Below, piece by piece: positions 26,525 through 35,305 of a stretch of DNA of 64,000 nucleotides; positions within the stretch are counted from its first letter, which is position 1; each line of letters opens with the position of its first letter. The stretch comes from Amycolatopsis sp. FDAARGOS 1241 (GTDB lineage Bacteria > Actinomycetota > Actinomycetes > Mycobacteriales > Pseudonocardiaceae): positions 1,302,001 through 1,366,000 of the forward strand of contig NZ_CP069526.1 in assembly GCF_016889705.1 (NCBI RefSeq), written 5' to 3'. The notes beneath the pieces were generated by a model. That model worked only from the letters and a program-made list of their open reading frames with translations, did not search any database and had not been told where the DNA came from. The translations under genes and the position numbers were made by a program.

Positions 26525-27212
26525 CCACGGCGCGCAGGTGTTCGCGGAACGTCAGCGCCGGGTTTTCCGCCCGCGCCCGCAGGAACTCGGCGAACCGCAC
26601 TTGTTCACGCAACGTCGTGCCGCCGCGGATGAGGTCGGCTTGCCGCCGCTCGGTGTCGCGAATGGACTCCGCGAGCCGGAACACGTCGCCGGCCTCGGCG
26701 GCGGGCACGAACACCACGCCGTCGTCGTCGCCGAACACCAGGTCGGCGGGCGTGACCTCCCACGGGCCGACGCGCGCGGAGTCGAGCGCGTCGGCTGGTC
26801 GCGCGGTGAGCGACAGCGGTCCAGTCGGGATCGAGCCGAGGCTGAACACGGGCAGCCCGAGTGCCCGCAGGTCGGCGGAATCACGGTGCAGACCCCAGAT
26901 CACGATGCCGGCCGCGCCTGCCGTCGCCGCCTCGATCGCCACGAGGTCGCCGACACAGCTCTCGTCGAGGCGCCCGCCGTTGTCGACCACGAGCACGTCG
27001 CCGGCTTCGGCGCTGCTCAGCGCTTCGAGGAACACGTCGACGCTGCCCACGTGCCGCGCCGGCAGCACCCGTCCGGCCACCCGGCCGCCGGGAACCGCCG
27101 AACGCGTGCCCGCCGGCGCGCACCGCACCTGCAGCCGCGCCCGGATGCACCCGTCGGTGAGGTGCGCGGTGGTCAGCGCCTCGAAGCGGCGGTGCAGTTC
27201 GTCGTTCTCCAT
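26505..27212 (-). CDS. RraA family protein (RraA-like/HMG aldolase fold)
   Basis: The protein has 235 residues. HLTDGCIRARLQVRC.., a GDVLVVDNGGRLDESCVGDL block and AAGIVIWGLHRDSADLRALGLPVFS (the family RD...R metal/substrate loop), then DLVFGDDDGVVFVPA. Relatives are either 4-hydroxy-4-methyl-2-oxoglutarate aldolases or RNase E inhibitor-like proteins; in actinomycetes an aldolase or lyase role is more likely. The start at 27212 lies two bases after the VOC stop (TGAGGATG). Confidence 0.88.
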   Translation of the reverse strand: MENDELHRRFEALTTAHLTDGCIRARLQVRCAPAGTRSAVPGGRVAGRVLPARHVGSVDVFLEALSSAEAGDVLVVDNGGRLDESCVGDLVAIEAATAGAAGIVIWGLHRDSADLRALGLPVFSLGSIPTGPLSLTARPADALDSARVGPWEVTPADLVFGDDDGVVFVPAAEAGDVFRLAESIRDTERRQADLIRGGTTLREQVRFAEFLRARAENPALTFREHLRAVGGAIEE

Positions 27213-27214
27213 CC

Positions 27215-27562
27215 TCAGGCCTTTCTCGCCGAGAGCTGGAACACGTTGCCGGACGGATCCTGCCCCATCGCGCCGAAGTCGCCGTACGAGGTTTCGCGTA
27301 GCGCTTCCACCGACGTGGCGCAATGCGCGAGCGCGCGGGCGTACGTGCCCGCGACATCGGCGATGTAGACGTACAGGAACGCCGGGAACTCGTCGAGCTC
27401 CGCCGACACCCCCGACACCAGCACGAGCGAGTCGCCGAGCCGGATCTCGGCCGGACCGTGCTCGGGCGTGGTGGCGGTGGCCGCGAAGACCGCGACCAGG
27501 AACGCCACGGCCGCCGCCGGGTCGGCGACGACCACCCGGGGCGTCACACTGCGGTAGCTCAT
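27215..27562 (-). CDS. VOC family (glyoxalase/dioxygenase-like) protein
   Basis: The protein has 115 residues from ATG 27562, where VTPRVVVADPAAAVAFLVAVF begins the first beta-alpha-beta module; the second ends DFGAMGQDPSGNVFQLS. The fold binds a divalent metal in many members, but the typical first-strand His/Glu ligand is not obvious here, so it may be a binding protein. A longer reading to 27700 is low-complexity Arg-rich and was not used. First gene of the leftward operon with RraA, SDR and NUDIX. Confidence 0.78.
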   Translation of the reverse strand: MSYRSVTPRVVVADPAAAVAFLVAVFAATATTPEHGPAEIRLGDSLVLVSGVSAELDEFPAFLYVYIADVAGTYARALAHCATSVEALRETSYGDFGAMGQDPSGNVFQLSARKA

Positions 27563-28193
27563 CCGGCGAGCCAACCGCGTCGGCCGCGGCCGCGCAACGT
27601 GATTCGCAAGCCGGCCCGACCTCGAAATCGGCACCGCCACCGGACTCGCCCGCGCGGCCGAACGACTCCGCACCGGGCGCGCTGTGCTCCTCGACCTCAC
27701 CGGCGACGGTGAACCCCCGCCCGGACGGGCGGACCCCGGTGCAGCACGACGTCGCCGCCGGACTCACGCATTCGGGCCCGCACAAGCGGAATCGCTGCGG
27801 CCGGGCCGAAGCAGGCAGCCGGCCAGTCCGTGCTCCGCGAGCGCGCGCACCACCCATTCCACGCGGAAACCGGCACGCGCTTCCCGGCGAATGCGTTTCT
27901 CCAGCAGCATTTCCGCTGCTTGCCCGAGGCCCTCGCCGGTCTGAAACGCGGGCTGCACGGCCGGGCACACGAGCCGCCCGTTCTCCCGCACGCCACCCTT
28001 TCCGAGAACCCGCCATACGTGGCGAAAAGGACTTAACGCCCAGCTGTGCTTTGGTGTGATTATCCCATTTCGTGAGTTTCTGGTTGAAGTCCTGGTGAAT
28101 TCCAGGGCGGGGAGTGGTCTCGACCCCTGTTTCTTCACTTTCCGCACGCATAATTCCCTCTCGGTAGTCCGAACGAGTGGCAGGAGAGTGTGC
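27563..28193. other. Intergenic region with a possible decayed gene fragment
   Basis: No intact gene is seen. On the plus strand, about 27615-27715 reads RPDLEIGTATGLARAAERL..AVLLDLTGDGEP, which resembles the C-terminal thioredoxin-like domain of FAD aromatic monooxygenases, but it breaks off. About 28035-28120 is AT-rich (GTGTGATTATCCC) and probably holds the efeO promoter. The remainder shows nothing recognisable. Confidence 0.35.
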
Positions 28194-29369
28194 GTGCCGG
28201 GGTCTGTACGTACCCGTTGGATGGTCGGGGCCGCCGGCGTGCTGGTGGTCGCGGCTGCCGTGGGAATCGCTTTCGCGGTCTGGCCCGACGGTGCCTCCGC
28301 TCAGGATCCGGAGATCCAGATCTCCCGCTCCGACTGTGGTCAGGGCTGGACGGACCCCAAGCCGGGCCCGCAAACCTTCCACCTTCACAACACCGGCGCG
28401 GTCACGTCCGAGGTCGACCTGATCGACCCCAGGACGGGCGTGATCTACGGCGAGGTCGAGGGACTCGGCACCGGCACGATCCGGCCGATGTCGGTAACGC
28501 TCGGTAACGGAACTTACGCCTTCCGATGCCTGCCGGAGGACTCCTCCGCGATCGTGGGGCCGGCCACGACGGTGGGTGGCGGCACCGAGCGCGGCCCGGG
28601 AGTCGCGCCCGTGACCCAGAACGACCTGCTGCAGCCGCTGAAGGTCTACCAAGCCAAGGTCATCCAGGGCCTCGACCAGCTGGTCACCGACGTCGGCGCG
28701 CTGAAGGACGCCGTGCACCGCGGCGACCGCACCGCGAGCGAGTCCACCTGGCTCACCGCGCACCTCACCTACGAGCGCCTCGGCGCCGCCTACGACGCGT
28801 TCGGCGATTCCGACGGCGCGATCAACGGGACCACCGCCGGCCTGCCCGGCGGTACCGGCGACCCGGGCTTCACCGGCTTCCACCGCCTCGAGTACGGCCT
28901 CTGGCACAACGACGACATGGGCTCGCTCGGCGCCGTCGCCGACAAACTGGCCACGGACGTGCAGGACCTGCGCACGGCGTTCCCCCACAGCCAGGTCGAC
29001 GCAGGTGACCTCGGCCTGCGTGCCCACGAGATCGTCGAGAACTCCCTGCAGTTCGAACTCACCGCCGAGACCGACTACGGCAGCGGCACCAACCTCGCCA
29101 CCGCACGGGCCAACCTCGACGGCGTGCAGACCGTGCTCGACGTCCTGCGCCCGGTGCTCGCCCCGCGCTACCCGGAACTGTCCGGAGTGGACAGCTGGCT
29201 GACACGCACCGAAGCGACGTTGGACGCCGCCCGCCACCCCGACGGTTCGTGGACCCCGGTGTCCGCGCTTTCCCAACCGCAGCGCGAAAAGATCGACGCC
29301 GACGTCAGCGAGCTCACCGAGCGGCTCGCCCCGATCGCGGCCATCGCCGAGCCCAGGAGGGTTTCGTGA
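28194..29369 (+). CDS. efeO: EfeO-type iron uptake protein (cupredoxin plus imelysin/M75 domain)
   Basis: The protein has 391 residues. A membrane-spanning signal ([22 protein letters not shown]) is followed by a cupredoxin-like domain ([19 protein letters not shown].. [10 protein letters not shown]) and an imelysin/M75 domain with the HxxE site in [16 protein letters not shown]. EfeO is the periplasmic or cell-surface iron-binding component of EfeUOB-type ferrous uptake. GTG 28194 is chosen since AGGAG lies 7 bases upstream. It overlaps efeB by four bases (GTGA). No EfeU permease is adjacent in this window. Confidence 0.9.
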   Translation: MPGSVRTRWMVGAAGVLVVAAAVGIAFAVWPDGASAQDPEIQISRSDCGQGWTDPKPGPQTFHLHNTGAVTSEVDLIDPRTGVIYGEVEGLGTGTIRPMSVTLGNGTYAFRCLPEDSSAIVGPATTVGGGTERGPGVAPVTQNDLLQPLKVYQAKVIQGLDQLVTDVGALKDAVHRGDRTASESTWLTAHLTYERLGAAYDAFGDSDGAINGTTAGLPGGTGDPGFTGFHRLEYGLWHNDDMGSLGAVADKLATDVQDLRTAFPHSQVDAGDLGLRAHEIVENSLQFELTAETDYGSGTNLATARANLDGVQTVLDVLRPVLAPRYPELSGVDSWLTRTEATLDAARHPDGSWTPVSALSQPQREKIDADVSELTERLAPIAAIAEPRRVS

Positions 29370-30595
29370 CCGCCAACCACCGAGAGCCGGCTGAGTCCTC
29401 GCGCCGCACCTTCCTGCGCCGCACCGTCGTGGGCGCGGGCCTCACGGCCGTGGCGGGCGCAGGCGCCGGCACGGTCGCCGCGAGCGCCGCGGGCCCCGAT
29501 CCCGCCGCCGTGCCGTTCCACGGCGCCCACCAGGCCGCGATCGTGCGCCAGCCGCGCGCGCAGGCCGTCGTCGCGTCGTTCGACGTGACCGCCGAGAACA
29601 AGGGCGAGCTCACCGACCTGTTCAAGGAGATCACCGACCGGGCGCGGTTCCTCACCACCGGCGGCGCACCGGCGGCGCTGGGCATCACCGCGCCGCCCGC
29701 CGATTCCGGCGTGCTCGGCCCGGTCGTGCCGCCCGGCAACCTCGGCGTGGTGCTCGGCGTCGGCTCGTCGCTGTTCGACGACCGCTACGGCCTCGCGGCG
29801 AAGAAGCCCAAGAAGCTCAAGCCGATGACGATGTTCCCCAACGACGCCCTGGACGACGCCCAGTGCCACGGGGACCTGTCGCTCACGCTCTCGGCCGACT
29901 CCACCGACACCGTGCTCCACGCGTTGCGCGACATCAGCCGCGCCACCCGCGGCGGGATGCAGCTGCGCTGGAAGGTGAACGGATTCGCGTCGCAGCCGCG
30001 CCCGTCGGGCACCCCGCGCAACCTGATGGGCTTCAAGGACGGCATCGCGAACCCCGCGGAGTCCGAGTTCGACCACCTCGTGTGGCTGGCCGACGGCAGT
30101 GGTGAACCCGCGTGGACGAAGGGCGGCACGTACCAGGTGGTGCGGCTGATCCGGATGCTCGTCGAGTTCTGGGACCGCGTGTCGCTCACCGAGCAGGAGA
30201 ACATGTTCGGCCGCCGGCGCGACACGGGTGCGCCGCTCGACGGCGCGAACGAGCAGGACGTGCCGCGCTACGCCGACGACCCCGTCGGCACCGTCATCCC
30301 CCTCACGAGCCACATCCGCCTGGCGAACCCGCGTAAGCCGGAGACGGATTCCAGCCGGATCCTGCGCCGCGCCGTCAACTACGACCGCGGCGTGGACAGC
30401 AACGGCAACCTGGACATGGGCCTGATCTTCACCTGCTACCAGCAGGACCTCGAGCGCCAGTTCGAGGCGGTCCAGAAGCGGCTCATCGACGAGCCGCTGG
30501 TTGATTACATCTCCCCGTTCGGTGGCGGTTACTTCCTGGCGCTGCCGGGGGTGACCGGTTCCGACGACCACTACGGCCGGGCGTTGCTCGCCTGA
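29366..30595 (+). CDS. efeB: EfeB deferrochelatase/peroxidase (DyP type)
   Basis: The protein has 409 residues. The Tat signal [22 protein letters not shown] is followed by a DyP-type haem peroxidase fold: [34 protein letters not shown] with the GxxDG catalytic Asp, [17 protein letters not shown], and the proximal region [12 protein letters not shown]. It is exported folded by Tat, oxidises ferrous iron or removes iron from haem, and works with EfeO. GTG 29366 overlaps the efeO stop and has AGGAGGG in front. Confidence 0.93.
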   Translation: MTANHREPAESSRRTFLRRTVVGAGLTAVAGAGAGTVAASAAGPDPAAVPFHGAHQAAIVRQPRAQAVVASFDVTAENKGELTDLFKEITDRARFLTTGGAPAALGITAPPADSGVLGPVVPPGNLGVVLGVGSSLFDDRYGLAAKKPKKLKPMTMFPNDALDDAQCHGDLSLTLSADSTDTVLHALRDISRATRGGMQLRWKVNGFASQPRPSGTPRNLMGFKDGIANPAESEFDHLVWLADGSGEPAWTKGGTYQVVRLIRMLVEFWDRVSLTEQENMFGRRRDTGAPLDGANEQDVPRYADDPVGTVIPLTSHIRLANPRKPETDSSRILRRAVNYDRGVDSNGNLDMGLIFTCYQQDLERQFEAVQKRLIDEPLVDYISPFGGGYFLALPGVTGSDDHYGRALLA

Positions 30596-30652
30596 CCGTG
30601 GCTTTCCCGAAGTTGCAGTTCCCACCAGATCACCGATCAGGAGGATTCCCCA

Positions 30653-32293
30653 GTGGACAAAGGAATCGGCAGACGGCGGCGCCACACGCGACGCCTGCTG
30701 GGCGCCGGTGCGCTCGCCTCGGCCGCGGCCCTGGCGATCGTCACCGGCTCCACGGCGACGTCGGCGGATGCGCAGCCGCTGCACGCCCTTCCCGCGTCGT
30801 GGATGCCGACGCTCACCCCGATCAAGCACGTCGTGGTGATCTTCGGCGAGAACATCTCGTTCGACCACTACTTCGGCACCTACCCGAACGCGACCAACGA
30901 GAACGGCACGCCGTTCAAGGCCGCGAAGAACACCCCGAAGGTCAACGGCCTCGACAAGAAGCTGCTGACGAACAACCCGAACGCCTACGACCCGAAGCGC
31001 CTCGGCCCCGACCAGGCGCTGACCTGCGACCAGAACCACAGCTACGGTGCTGAGCAGGCGGCGTTCAACGGCGGCAAGATGGACAAGTTCGTCGAGAAGA
31101 CCGAGACCGACAAGTGCACGGGCCAGCCGATCCTCTTCGGCGAGCCGGGCCTGGTCATGGACTACTACGACGGCAACACCGTCACCGGCCTGTGGAACTA
31201 CGCTCAGAACTACGCCATGAGCGACAACTCCTACAACACGGTGTTCGGCCCGTCCACCCCCGGCGCCGTCAACCTGATCTCGGGCCAGACACACGGGGTT
31301 CAGGCGGTCACGTCGGTCACGCACCAGCCGACGTCGGACTCGTACGTGGTCGCGTCGCCCGACGCCAACGGCGTCGGCACGGTCATCAACGACCCGGACC
31401 CCGCGTGGGACGACTGCGCGGACAAGAACCACACCGCCACCGAGAACCTCGCCTCGATGCAGGGCAAGAACATCGGTGACCTGCTCAACCAGCGCCACGT
31501 GACCTGGGGCTGGTTCCAGGGTGGGTTCAAGCCGACCGGCACCCAGAACGGGTTCGCGGTCTGCGGTGCCCAGCACACCAACGTCGGCGGCATCCCGGTG
31601 ACGGACTACAGCCCGCACCACGAGCCGTTCCAGTACTACAAGTCGACGGCGAACCCGAAGCACCTCCCGCCGTCGTCGGTGCAGGCCATCGGTCAGACCG
31701 ACCAGGCCAACCACCAGTACGACATGACCGACTTCGACGCTTCGCTGAAGGCCGGCTCGATGCCCGCCGTGAGCTTCCTCAAGGCCCCGGCCTACCAGGA
31801 CGCCCACGCGGCCAACTCCGACCCGCTCGACGAGCAGCAGTTCGTGGTCAGCGAGATCAACAAGATCCAGCAGTCGCCGGAGTGGAAGTCCACGGCGATC
31901 GTCCTCGCCTACGACGACTCGGACGGCTGGTACGACCACCAGTCCTCGACCATCATCAACGGATCGCAGGACGCCGCACAGGACCAGTCGGTCTGCACGG
32001 GGACGAAGACCACCTTGGGCAAGTACGCCGACCGTTGCGGTTACGGCCCGCGCCTGCCGCTGCAGGTAATCTCGCCCTACAGCAAGGTGAACTTCGTGGA
32101 CCACACCCGCACGGACCAGACCTCGGTGCTGCAGTTCGTCGAGGACAACTGGTTCACCGGCCGCATCGGCGACTCGTCGTTCGACTCGCGTGCCGGCGGT
32201 CTGTGGAACATGTTCAACTTCAAGCACCCGCAGGCGGACAAGGTCGCGCTCGACCCGAAGACGGGCGCCGTCGTGAAGAACGGGCACCACTGA
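30653..32293 (+). CDS. Secreted phosphoesterase (phospholipase C/acid phosphatase family)
   Basis: The protein has 546 residues. The signal peptide has a twin-arginine-like RRRRHTRRLLGAGALASAAAL and AxA cleavage near TSADA. HVVVIFGENISFDHYFGTYPN is the catalytic N-terminal motif (GENxSFDHYFG), followed by NSYNTVFGPSTPGAVNLISGQTHG and the metal-binding YDDSDGWYDH. The family includes phospholipases C and AcpA-type acid phosphatases; the actual substrate is not clear. The GTG start follows GGAGG. It sits 57 bases after efeB and could be co-transcribed; a strong terminator follows. Confidence 0.9.
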   Translation: MDKGIGRRRRHTRRLLGAGALASAAALAIVTGSTATSADAQPLHALPASWMPTLTPIKHVVVIFGENISFDHYFGTYPNATNENGTPFKAAKNTPKVNGLDKKLLTNNPNAYDPKRLGPDQALTCDQNHSYGAEQAAFNGGKMDKFVEKTETDKCTGQPILFGEPGLVMDYYDGNTVTGLWNYAQNYAMSDNSYNTVFGPSTPGAVNLISGQTHGVQAVTSVTHQPTSDSYVVASPDANGVGTVINDPDPAWDDCADKNHTATENLASMQGKNIGDLLNQRHVTWGWFQGGFKPTGTQNGFAVCGAQHTNVGGIPVTDYSPHHEPFQYYKSTANPKHLPPSSVQAIGQTDQANHQYDMTDFDASLKAGSMPAVSFLKAPAYQDAHAANSDPLDEQQFVVSEINKIQQSPEWKSTAIVLAYDDSDGWYDHQSSTIINGSQDAAQDQSVCTGTKTTLGKYADRCGYGPRLPLQVISPYSKVNFVDHTRTDQTSVLQFVEDNWFTGRIGDSSFDSRAGGLWNMFNFKHPQADKVALDPKTGAVVKNGHH

Positions 32294-32321
32294 AGTAGCT
32301 AGGCAGTTCGCTCGATCCGTT

Positions 32322-32349
32322 GGCCACCGGGTTTCCGAACCCGGTGGCC
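32322..32349 (+). terminator. Rho-independent terminator after the phosphoesterase
   Basis: GGCCACCGGGTT-TCCG-AACCCGGTGGCC is a perfect 12-bp stem with a 4-base loop, followed by TTCGGTCGTTT. Confidence 0.85.
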
Positions 32350-32446
32350 TTCGGTCGTTTCCGGGGTTTGCGCGGTAGTTCGGTCGTGTTCCGGCGCTCT
32401 CGAGCGCGGCCGCGGGAAGTCTCTCCCGGTACAGCACCTGGCCAGT

Positions 32447-32465
32447 TAACCAACCAACTGGTTAG
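32447..32465. promoter_or_regulatory. TetR-like palindromic site upstream of 32488
   Basis: TTAACCAACCAACTGGTTAG contains TAACCA and TGGTTA as perfect 6-bp inverted arms around ACCAAC. It lies about 23 bases before the start at 32488 and is similar to the TetR site at 15301. No regulator gene is next to it. Confidence 0.5.
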
Positions 32466-32487
32466 ATGGCGGACGGAGGTGGCTCCC

Positions 32488-32871
32488 ATGCCAGGACCGT
32501 TCGTTTTCATCGCCACCAATCGCGTGCGCGAGGGCAAGCTGGAGGCCGAGAAGAGCCGCGTGCGGGGGTGGGTGCGGTTCATCGACGAGCGCGAGCCGCG
32601 CGTGATCGGGTTCCACGAGTACCTCAGCGAGGACGGCACGGAAGTCGAGTACGTGCAGATCCACCCGGACGCCGCGTCGTTCGAGCACCACCTCGGGGTG
32701 CTCACGGCGGAGGCGAACGAGTCCTACCGCGAGACGCTCGAGGCGACCACGGCCATCCGCGTCTACGGCGAGCCCACCCAGCCGATCCTGGACCTGCTCC
32801 ACGCCCTCGCCGGTGAAGGCGTGCCGATCACCGTGTTCCCGCAGCACCTGGGCGGCTTTCAGCGCGGCTGA
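32488..32871 (+). CDS. Small alpha+beta-barrel-like protein of unknown function
   Basis: The protein has 127 residues starting MPGPFVFIATNRVREGKLEAE, behind GGACGGAGG. The pattern strand (FVFIATNRV), helix (KLEAEKSRVRGWVRFIDE), strands (RVIGFHEYLSEDG..EVEYVQIHP) and helix (DAASFEHHLGVL) is that of dimeric alpha/beta-barrel (ABM-like) proteins. These are often small oxygenases or stress-response proteins, but no catalytic residue is evident. It lies behind a palindromic TetR-like operator. Confidence 0.75.
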   Translation: MPGPFVFIATNRVREGKLEAEKSRVRGWVRFIDEREPRVIGFHEYLSEDGTEVEYVQIHPDAASFEHHLGVLTAEANESYRETLEATTAIRVYGEPTQPILDLLHALAGEGVPITVFPQHLGGFQRG

Positions 32872-33055
32872 GCGCGATTCCCGGGGGGTATCCGCCCTGG
32901 CCGGTGTCGACGTGCCCGTCGCGGTCTTCCCGTGGCGCCCGAGCGGCGTCCAGCCCGCTCGGGGCCGCATTTCCCGCGCGATTTTCGCCCCGGAAGGACA
33001 CAGTACGGAAAATGCCCCTTGCGCCAGGGGCACCGGCACTGGTCAAATCCCCGCC

Positions 33056-33634
33056 ATGTCGACGTGGGCCGAAACGGAGCGGCTGCGGTTGCGCCCGTTG
33101 ACGCCCGCGGACGCCGGAGCGCTCGTGGCACTCCTCGGTGATGCCGGGGTGATGCGCCACATCGACGACGGCCGGCCGGTGCCGTCCGAAGTCGTGGTGG
33201 GGCGGACGCTTCCGGGGTTCTTGGCGGAATACCGCGACCTGCCCGCGGGACACGGTTGTTTCGTCGCCGAGAATTCGGTGACGGGCCAATTCGCCGGCTG
33301 CTTCTCGGTGCGGCCGGCGACCACTCGCGCGCTCGAAGGCTGCGGCACGGAAGTCGGATACCGGTTGCTGCCGTCGGTGTGGGGGCGGGGATTCGCGACC
33401 GAAGGTCTGCGTGCGGTGGTCCGCAAGGCATTCGCGGAACTGGGCGCCGAGCGGGTCGTCGCTGCGACGATGGTGATCAACACCCGTTCCCGGCGGGTGC
33501 TGGAGAAGGTGGGCTTGAAGCTGGTGCGCACGTTCTTCCCCGAGTGGCCCGATTACCTGGAAGGCGCGGAACACGGCGCTGTCGCGTACGCGCTGACCGG
33601 ACAGGAATGGGCGTCCAGCGCCGCGGCGCATTAG
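33056..33634 (+). CDS. GNAT-family N-acetyltransferase
   Basis: The protein has 192 residues of the RimJ/RimL-like GNAT group: ERLRLRPLTPADAGALVALLGD at the start, GCGTEVGYRLLPSVWGRGFATEGLRAVVRKAF (acetyl-CoA binding, GRGFATE), and VVAATMVINTRSRRVLEKVGLKLVRTF (NxxSxxVLEKxGF). It transfers acetyl groups to an unknown amine. The upstream 184 bases contain only a weak 6-bp hairpin (CCCTTGCGCCAGGGG near 33014). Confidence 0.9.
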   Translation: MSTWAETERLRLRPLTPADAGALVALLGDAGVMRHIDDGRPVPSEVVVGRTLPGFLAEYRDLPAGHGCFVAENSVTGQFAGCFSVRPATTRALEGCGTEVGYRLLPSVWGRGFATEGLRAVVRKAFAELGAERVVAATMVINTRSRRVLEKVGLKLVRTFFPEWPDYLEGAEHGAVAYALTGQEWASSAAAH

Positions 33635-33690
33635 TCGACACGATAAGGTTCCCCCAGGCACGTCCTGTAGAAGGTGAAGGAACGCGAACC

Positions 33691-34107
33691 ATGGCGCAGA
33701 AGGTTCACGTCGAGATGGTGGACGACATCGACGGCAGCATCGCCGATCAGACCGTCCCCTTCAGCCTCGACGGTGTGAATTACGAGATCGATCTGTCCGA
33801 AGACAACGCTGCCGCGCTCCGCGAAGAACTGGCGCGTTACGTGGCCGCTTCTCGTCGCGTCGGCGGCCGCAAGGTGCGGATGGCCGCCGGGCAGGCACCG
33901 CGGGCCACGTCGTCGGCCGCCGACCGGGAGCGCAACCGCCTCATGCGTGAATGGGCCGAGGAGAACGGCTTCAAGGTCTCCGACCGCGGCCGCCTCCCCG
34001 CCGAAATCGTGAAGGCGTTCGAGGAGCGCGAAGAGGAAATCGAGGTTGAAGAGGCCCCCGTCAAGCCGGTCCGCAAGCGCGCGCCGCGCAAGAAGGCCAA
34101 CGCCTGA
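33691..34107 (+). CDS. lsr2: Lsr2 nucleoid-associated protein
   Basis: The protein has 138 residues, slightly longer than mycobacterial Lsr2 (112). N-terminal oligomerisation domain: MAQKVHVEMVDDIDGSIADQTVPFSLDGVNYEIDLS, then the variable basic linker with GGRKVRM..., and the C-terminal DNA-binding domain RERNRLMREWAEENGFKVSDRGRLPAEIVKAFEE, where SDRGRLP is the RGR AT-hook-like minor-groove motif. An extra acidic/basic tail (EEREEEIEVEE.. PVRKRAPRKK) follows. Lsr2 silences AT-rich and horizontally acquired DNA in actinobacteria. A strong terminator follows. Confidence 0.97.
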   Translation: MAQKVHVEMVDDIDGSIADQTVPFSLDGVNYEIDLSEDNAAALREELARYVAASRRVGGRKVRMAAGQAPRATSSAADRERNRLMREWAEENGFKVSDRGRLPAEIVKAFEEREEEIEVEEAPVKPVRKRAPRKKANA

Positions 34108-34122
34108 GCCGAGCTTCCACGA

Positions 34123-34154
34123 AAGGGGTCCGTCACCGCCGTGACGGACCCCTT
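34123..34154 (+). terminator. Rho-independent terminator after lsr2
   Basis: AAGGGGTCCGTCAC-CGCC-GTGACGGACCCCTT is a perfect 14-bp stem with a tetraloop, 15 bases past the lsr2 stop. Confidence 0.9.
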
Positions 34155-34240
34155 CGGCGTTTCCGGGGGCACCACACACGGACGAACCGGCCGGCCGGTT
34201 CGGGTGACTTAGGTGACAGTCGAGTCCTCGCGCGCGAGAG

Positions 34241-34259
34241 GTAGGGTAGCCAAGCCTAA
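34241..34259. promoter_or_regulatory. IdeR/DtxR-like iron box
   Basis: GTAGGGTAGCCAAGCCTAA matches 15 of 19 positions of the TTAGGTTAGSCTAACCTAA iron-box consensus and lies 26 bases before the first permease gene. It implies repression of the siderophore importer by an iron-loaded DtxR-family protein. Confidence 0.7.
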
Positions 34260-34285
34260 TGTCCAGTGAGTGAAGGTAACCGACT

Positions 34286-35305
34286 GTGGCTGACCGAGCC
34301 CGCCCGAGAACGCTCTCCCTCACGGCGGGTCTCGCAGCGCTGCTGGTCGCGCTCGTGCTCGTCGTCGTGCTGAGCATCGCCGTGGGGTCGCGCGGGTTGT
34401 CGTTCGGCACGGTGCTCGACTCGCTGTTCCACTACGACGCCTCGAATCCCGATCACCTGGTGGTGCGCGAGCTGCGGCTGCCACGCACGCTCGCCGGCGT
34501 GCTCGCGGGTGTCGCACTGGGACTGTCCGGTGCGATCATCCAAGGCGCCACGCGAAACCCGCTCGCCGACCCGGGCCTGCTCGGCGTCAACGCGGGCGCC
34601 GCGCTGTTCGTGGTGCTCGGCATCAGCACGCTCGGTATCAGCAGCGTCACCGGATACGTCTGGTTCGGCTTCGCGGGCGCGGCCGCCGCCGCGGTTGTCG
34701 TCTACGGCATCAGCGCGCTCGGCCGGGTGGGGGCCACCCCAGTGAAACTCGCGCTGGCCGGCGCGGCGGTGACCGCGGCGCTGCAGTCGGTGACGAGCGG
34801 CCTGCTGCTCACCGACTCGACCACGTTCGACCAGTTCCGTTTCTGGCAGGTCGGTTCGCTGACCGGACGCGACGCCGCGACGATCTCGCAGGCCGTGCCC
34901 TTCGTCGTCGTCGGCGTGGTGCTCGCCCTGGTGTCCGCGCGGATGCTCAACGCGCTCGCGCTGGGCGAGGACACCGCCCGCGCGCTGGGCCAGAACGTGG
35001 CGCTGGCGCGGGCGGTCTGCGCGCTCGCGGTGGTCGTCCTCTGTGGATCGGCGACGGCCATCGCCGGCCCGATCGCGTTCGTCGGCCTGACCGTGCCCCA
35101 CGTCGCGCGCCTGATCACCGGGCCCGACCACCGCTGGCTGCTGCCGTACTCGGCGTTGCTGGCGCCGCTGCTGCTGCTCATGTCCGACGTGGTCGGTCGT
35201 GTGGTCGCGCGGCCGGCGGAGGTGCAGGTGGGGGTGGTGACGGCGGTCATCGGCGCACCGGTGTTCATCGTGCTGGTGCGCCGCAGGAAGCTGGTGCAGG
35301 TGTGA
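34286..35305 (+). CDS. Iron-siderophore ABC transporter permease (FecCD type)
   Basis: The protein has 339 residues and about nine to ten membrane segments. RELRLPRTLAGVLAGVALGLSGAIIQGATRNPLADPGLLGVNAGAAL is the classical FecCD/BtuC signature, and LCGSATAIAGPIAFVGLTVPHVARLITGPDHR the coupling region. It forms a heterodimeric channel with the next gene product. The GTG start lies after GTGAAGG and an iron box. Stop overlaps the next start (GTGA). Confidence 0.93.
   Translation: MADRARPRTLSLTAGLAALLVALVLVVVLSIAVGSRGLSFGTVLDSLFHYDASNPDHLVVRELRLPRTLAGVLAGVALGLSGAIIQGATRNPLADPGLLGVNAGAALFVVLGISTLGISSVTGYVWFGFAGAAAAAVVVYGISALGRVGATPVKLALAGAAVTAALQSVTSGLLLTDSTTFDQFRFWQVGSLTGRDAATISQAVPFVVVGVVLALVSARMLNALALGEDTARALGQNVALARAVCALAVVVLCGSATAIAGPIAFVGLTVPHVARLITGPDHRWLLPYSALLAPLLLLMSDVVGRVVARPAEVQVGVVTAVIGAPVFIVLVRRRKLVQV

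Noticed and set aside
27764..28147. Minus-strand 127-residue frame before efeO
   Set aside because: It starts inside the efeO promoter region without a ribosome site and has no similarity I recognise.
27213..29276. Long minus-strand extension of the RraA frame to 29276
   Set aside because: The part beyond 27212 crosses the VOC gene, a non-coding stretch and efeO. ATG 27212 begins the RraA fold and directly follows the VOC stop.
29168..32437. Very long minus-strand open frame opposite efeO, efeB and the phosphoesterase
   Set aside because: It is an antisense shadow caused by high GC at third positions. The plus-strand proteins have signal peptides and catalytic motifs; the antisense has only Arg/Val/Ala/His-rich low-information sequence.
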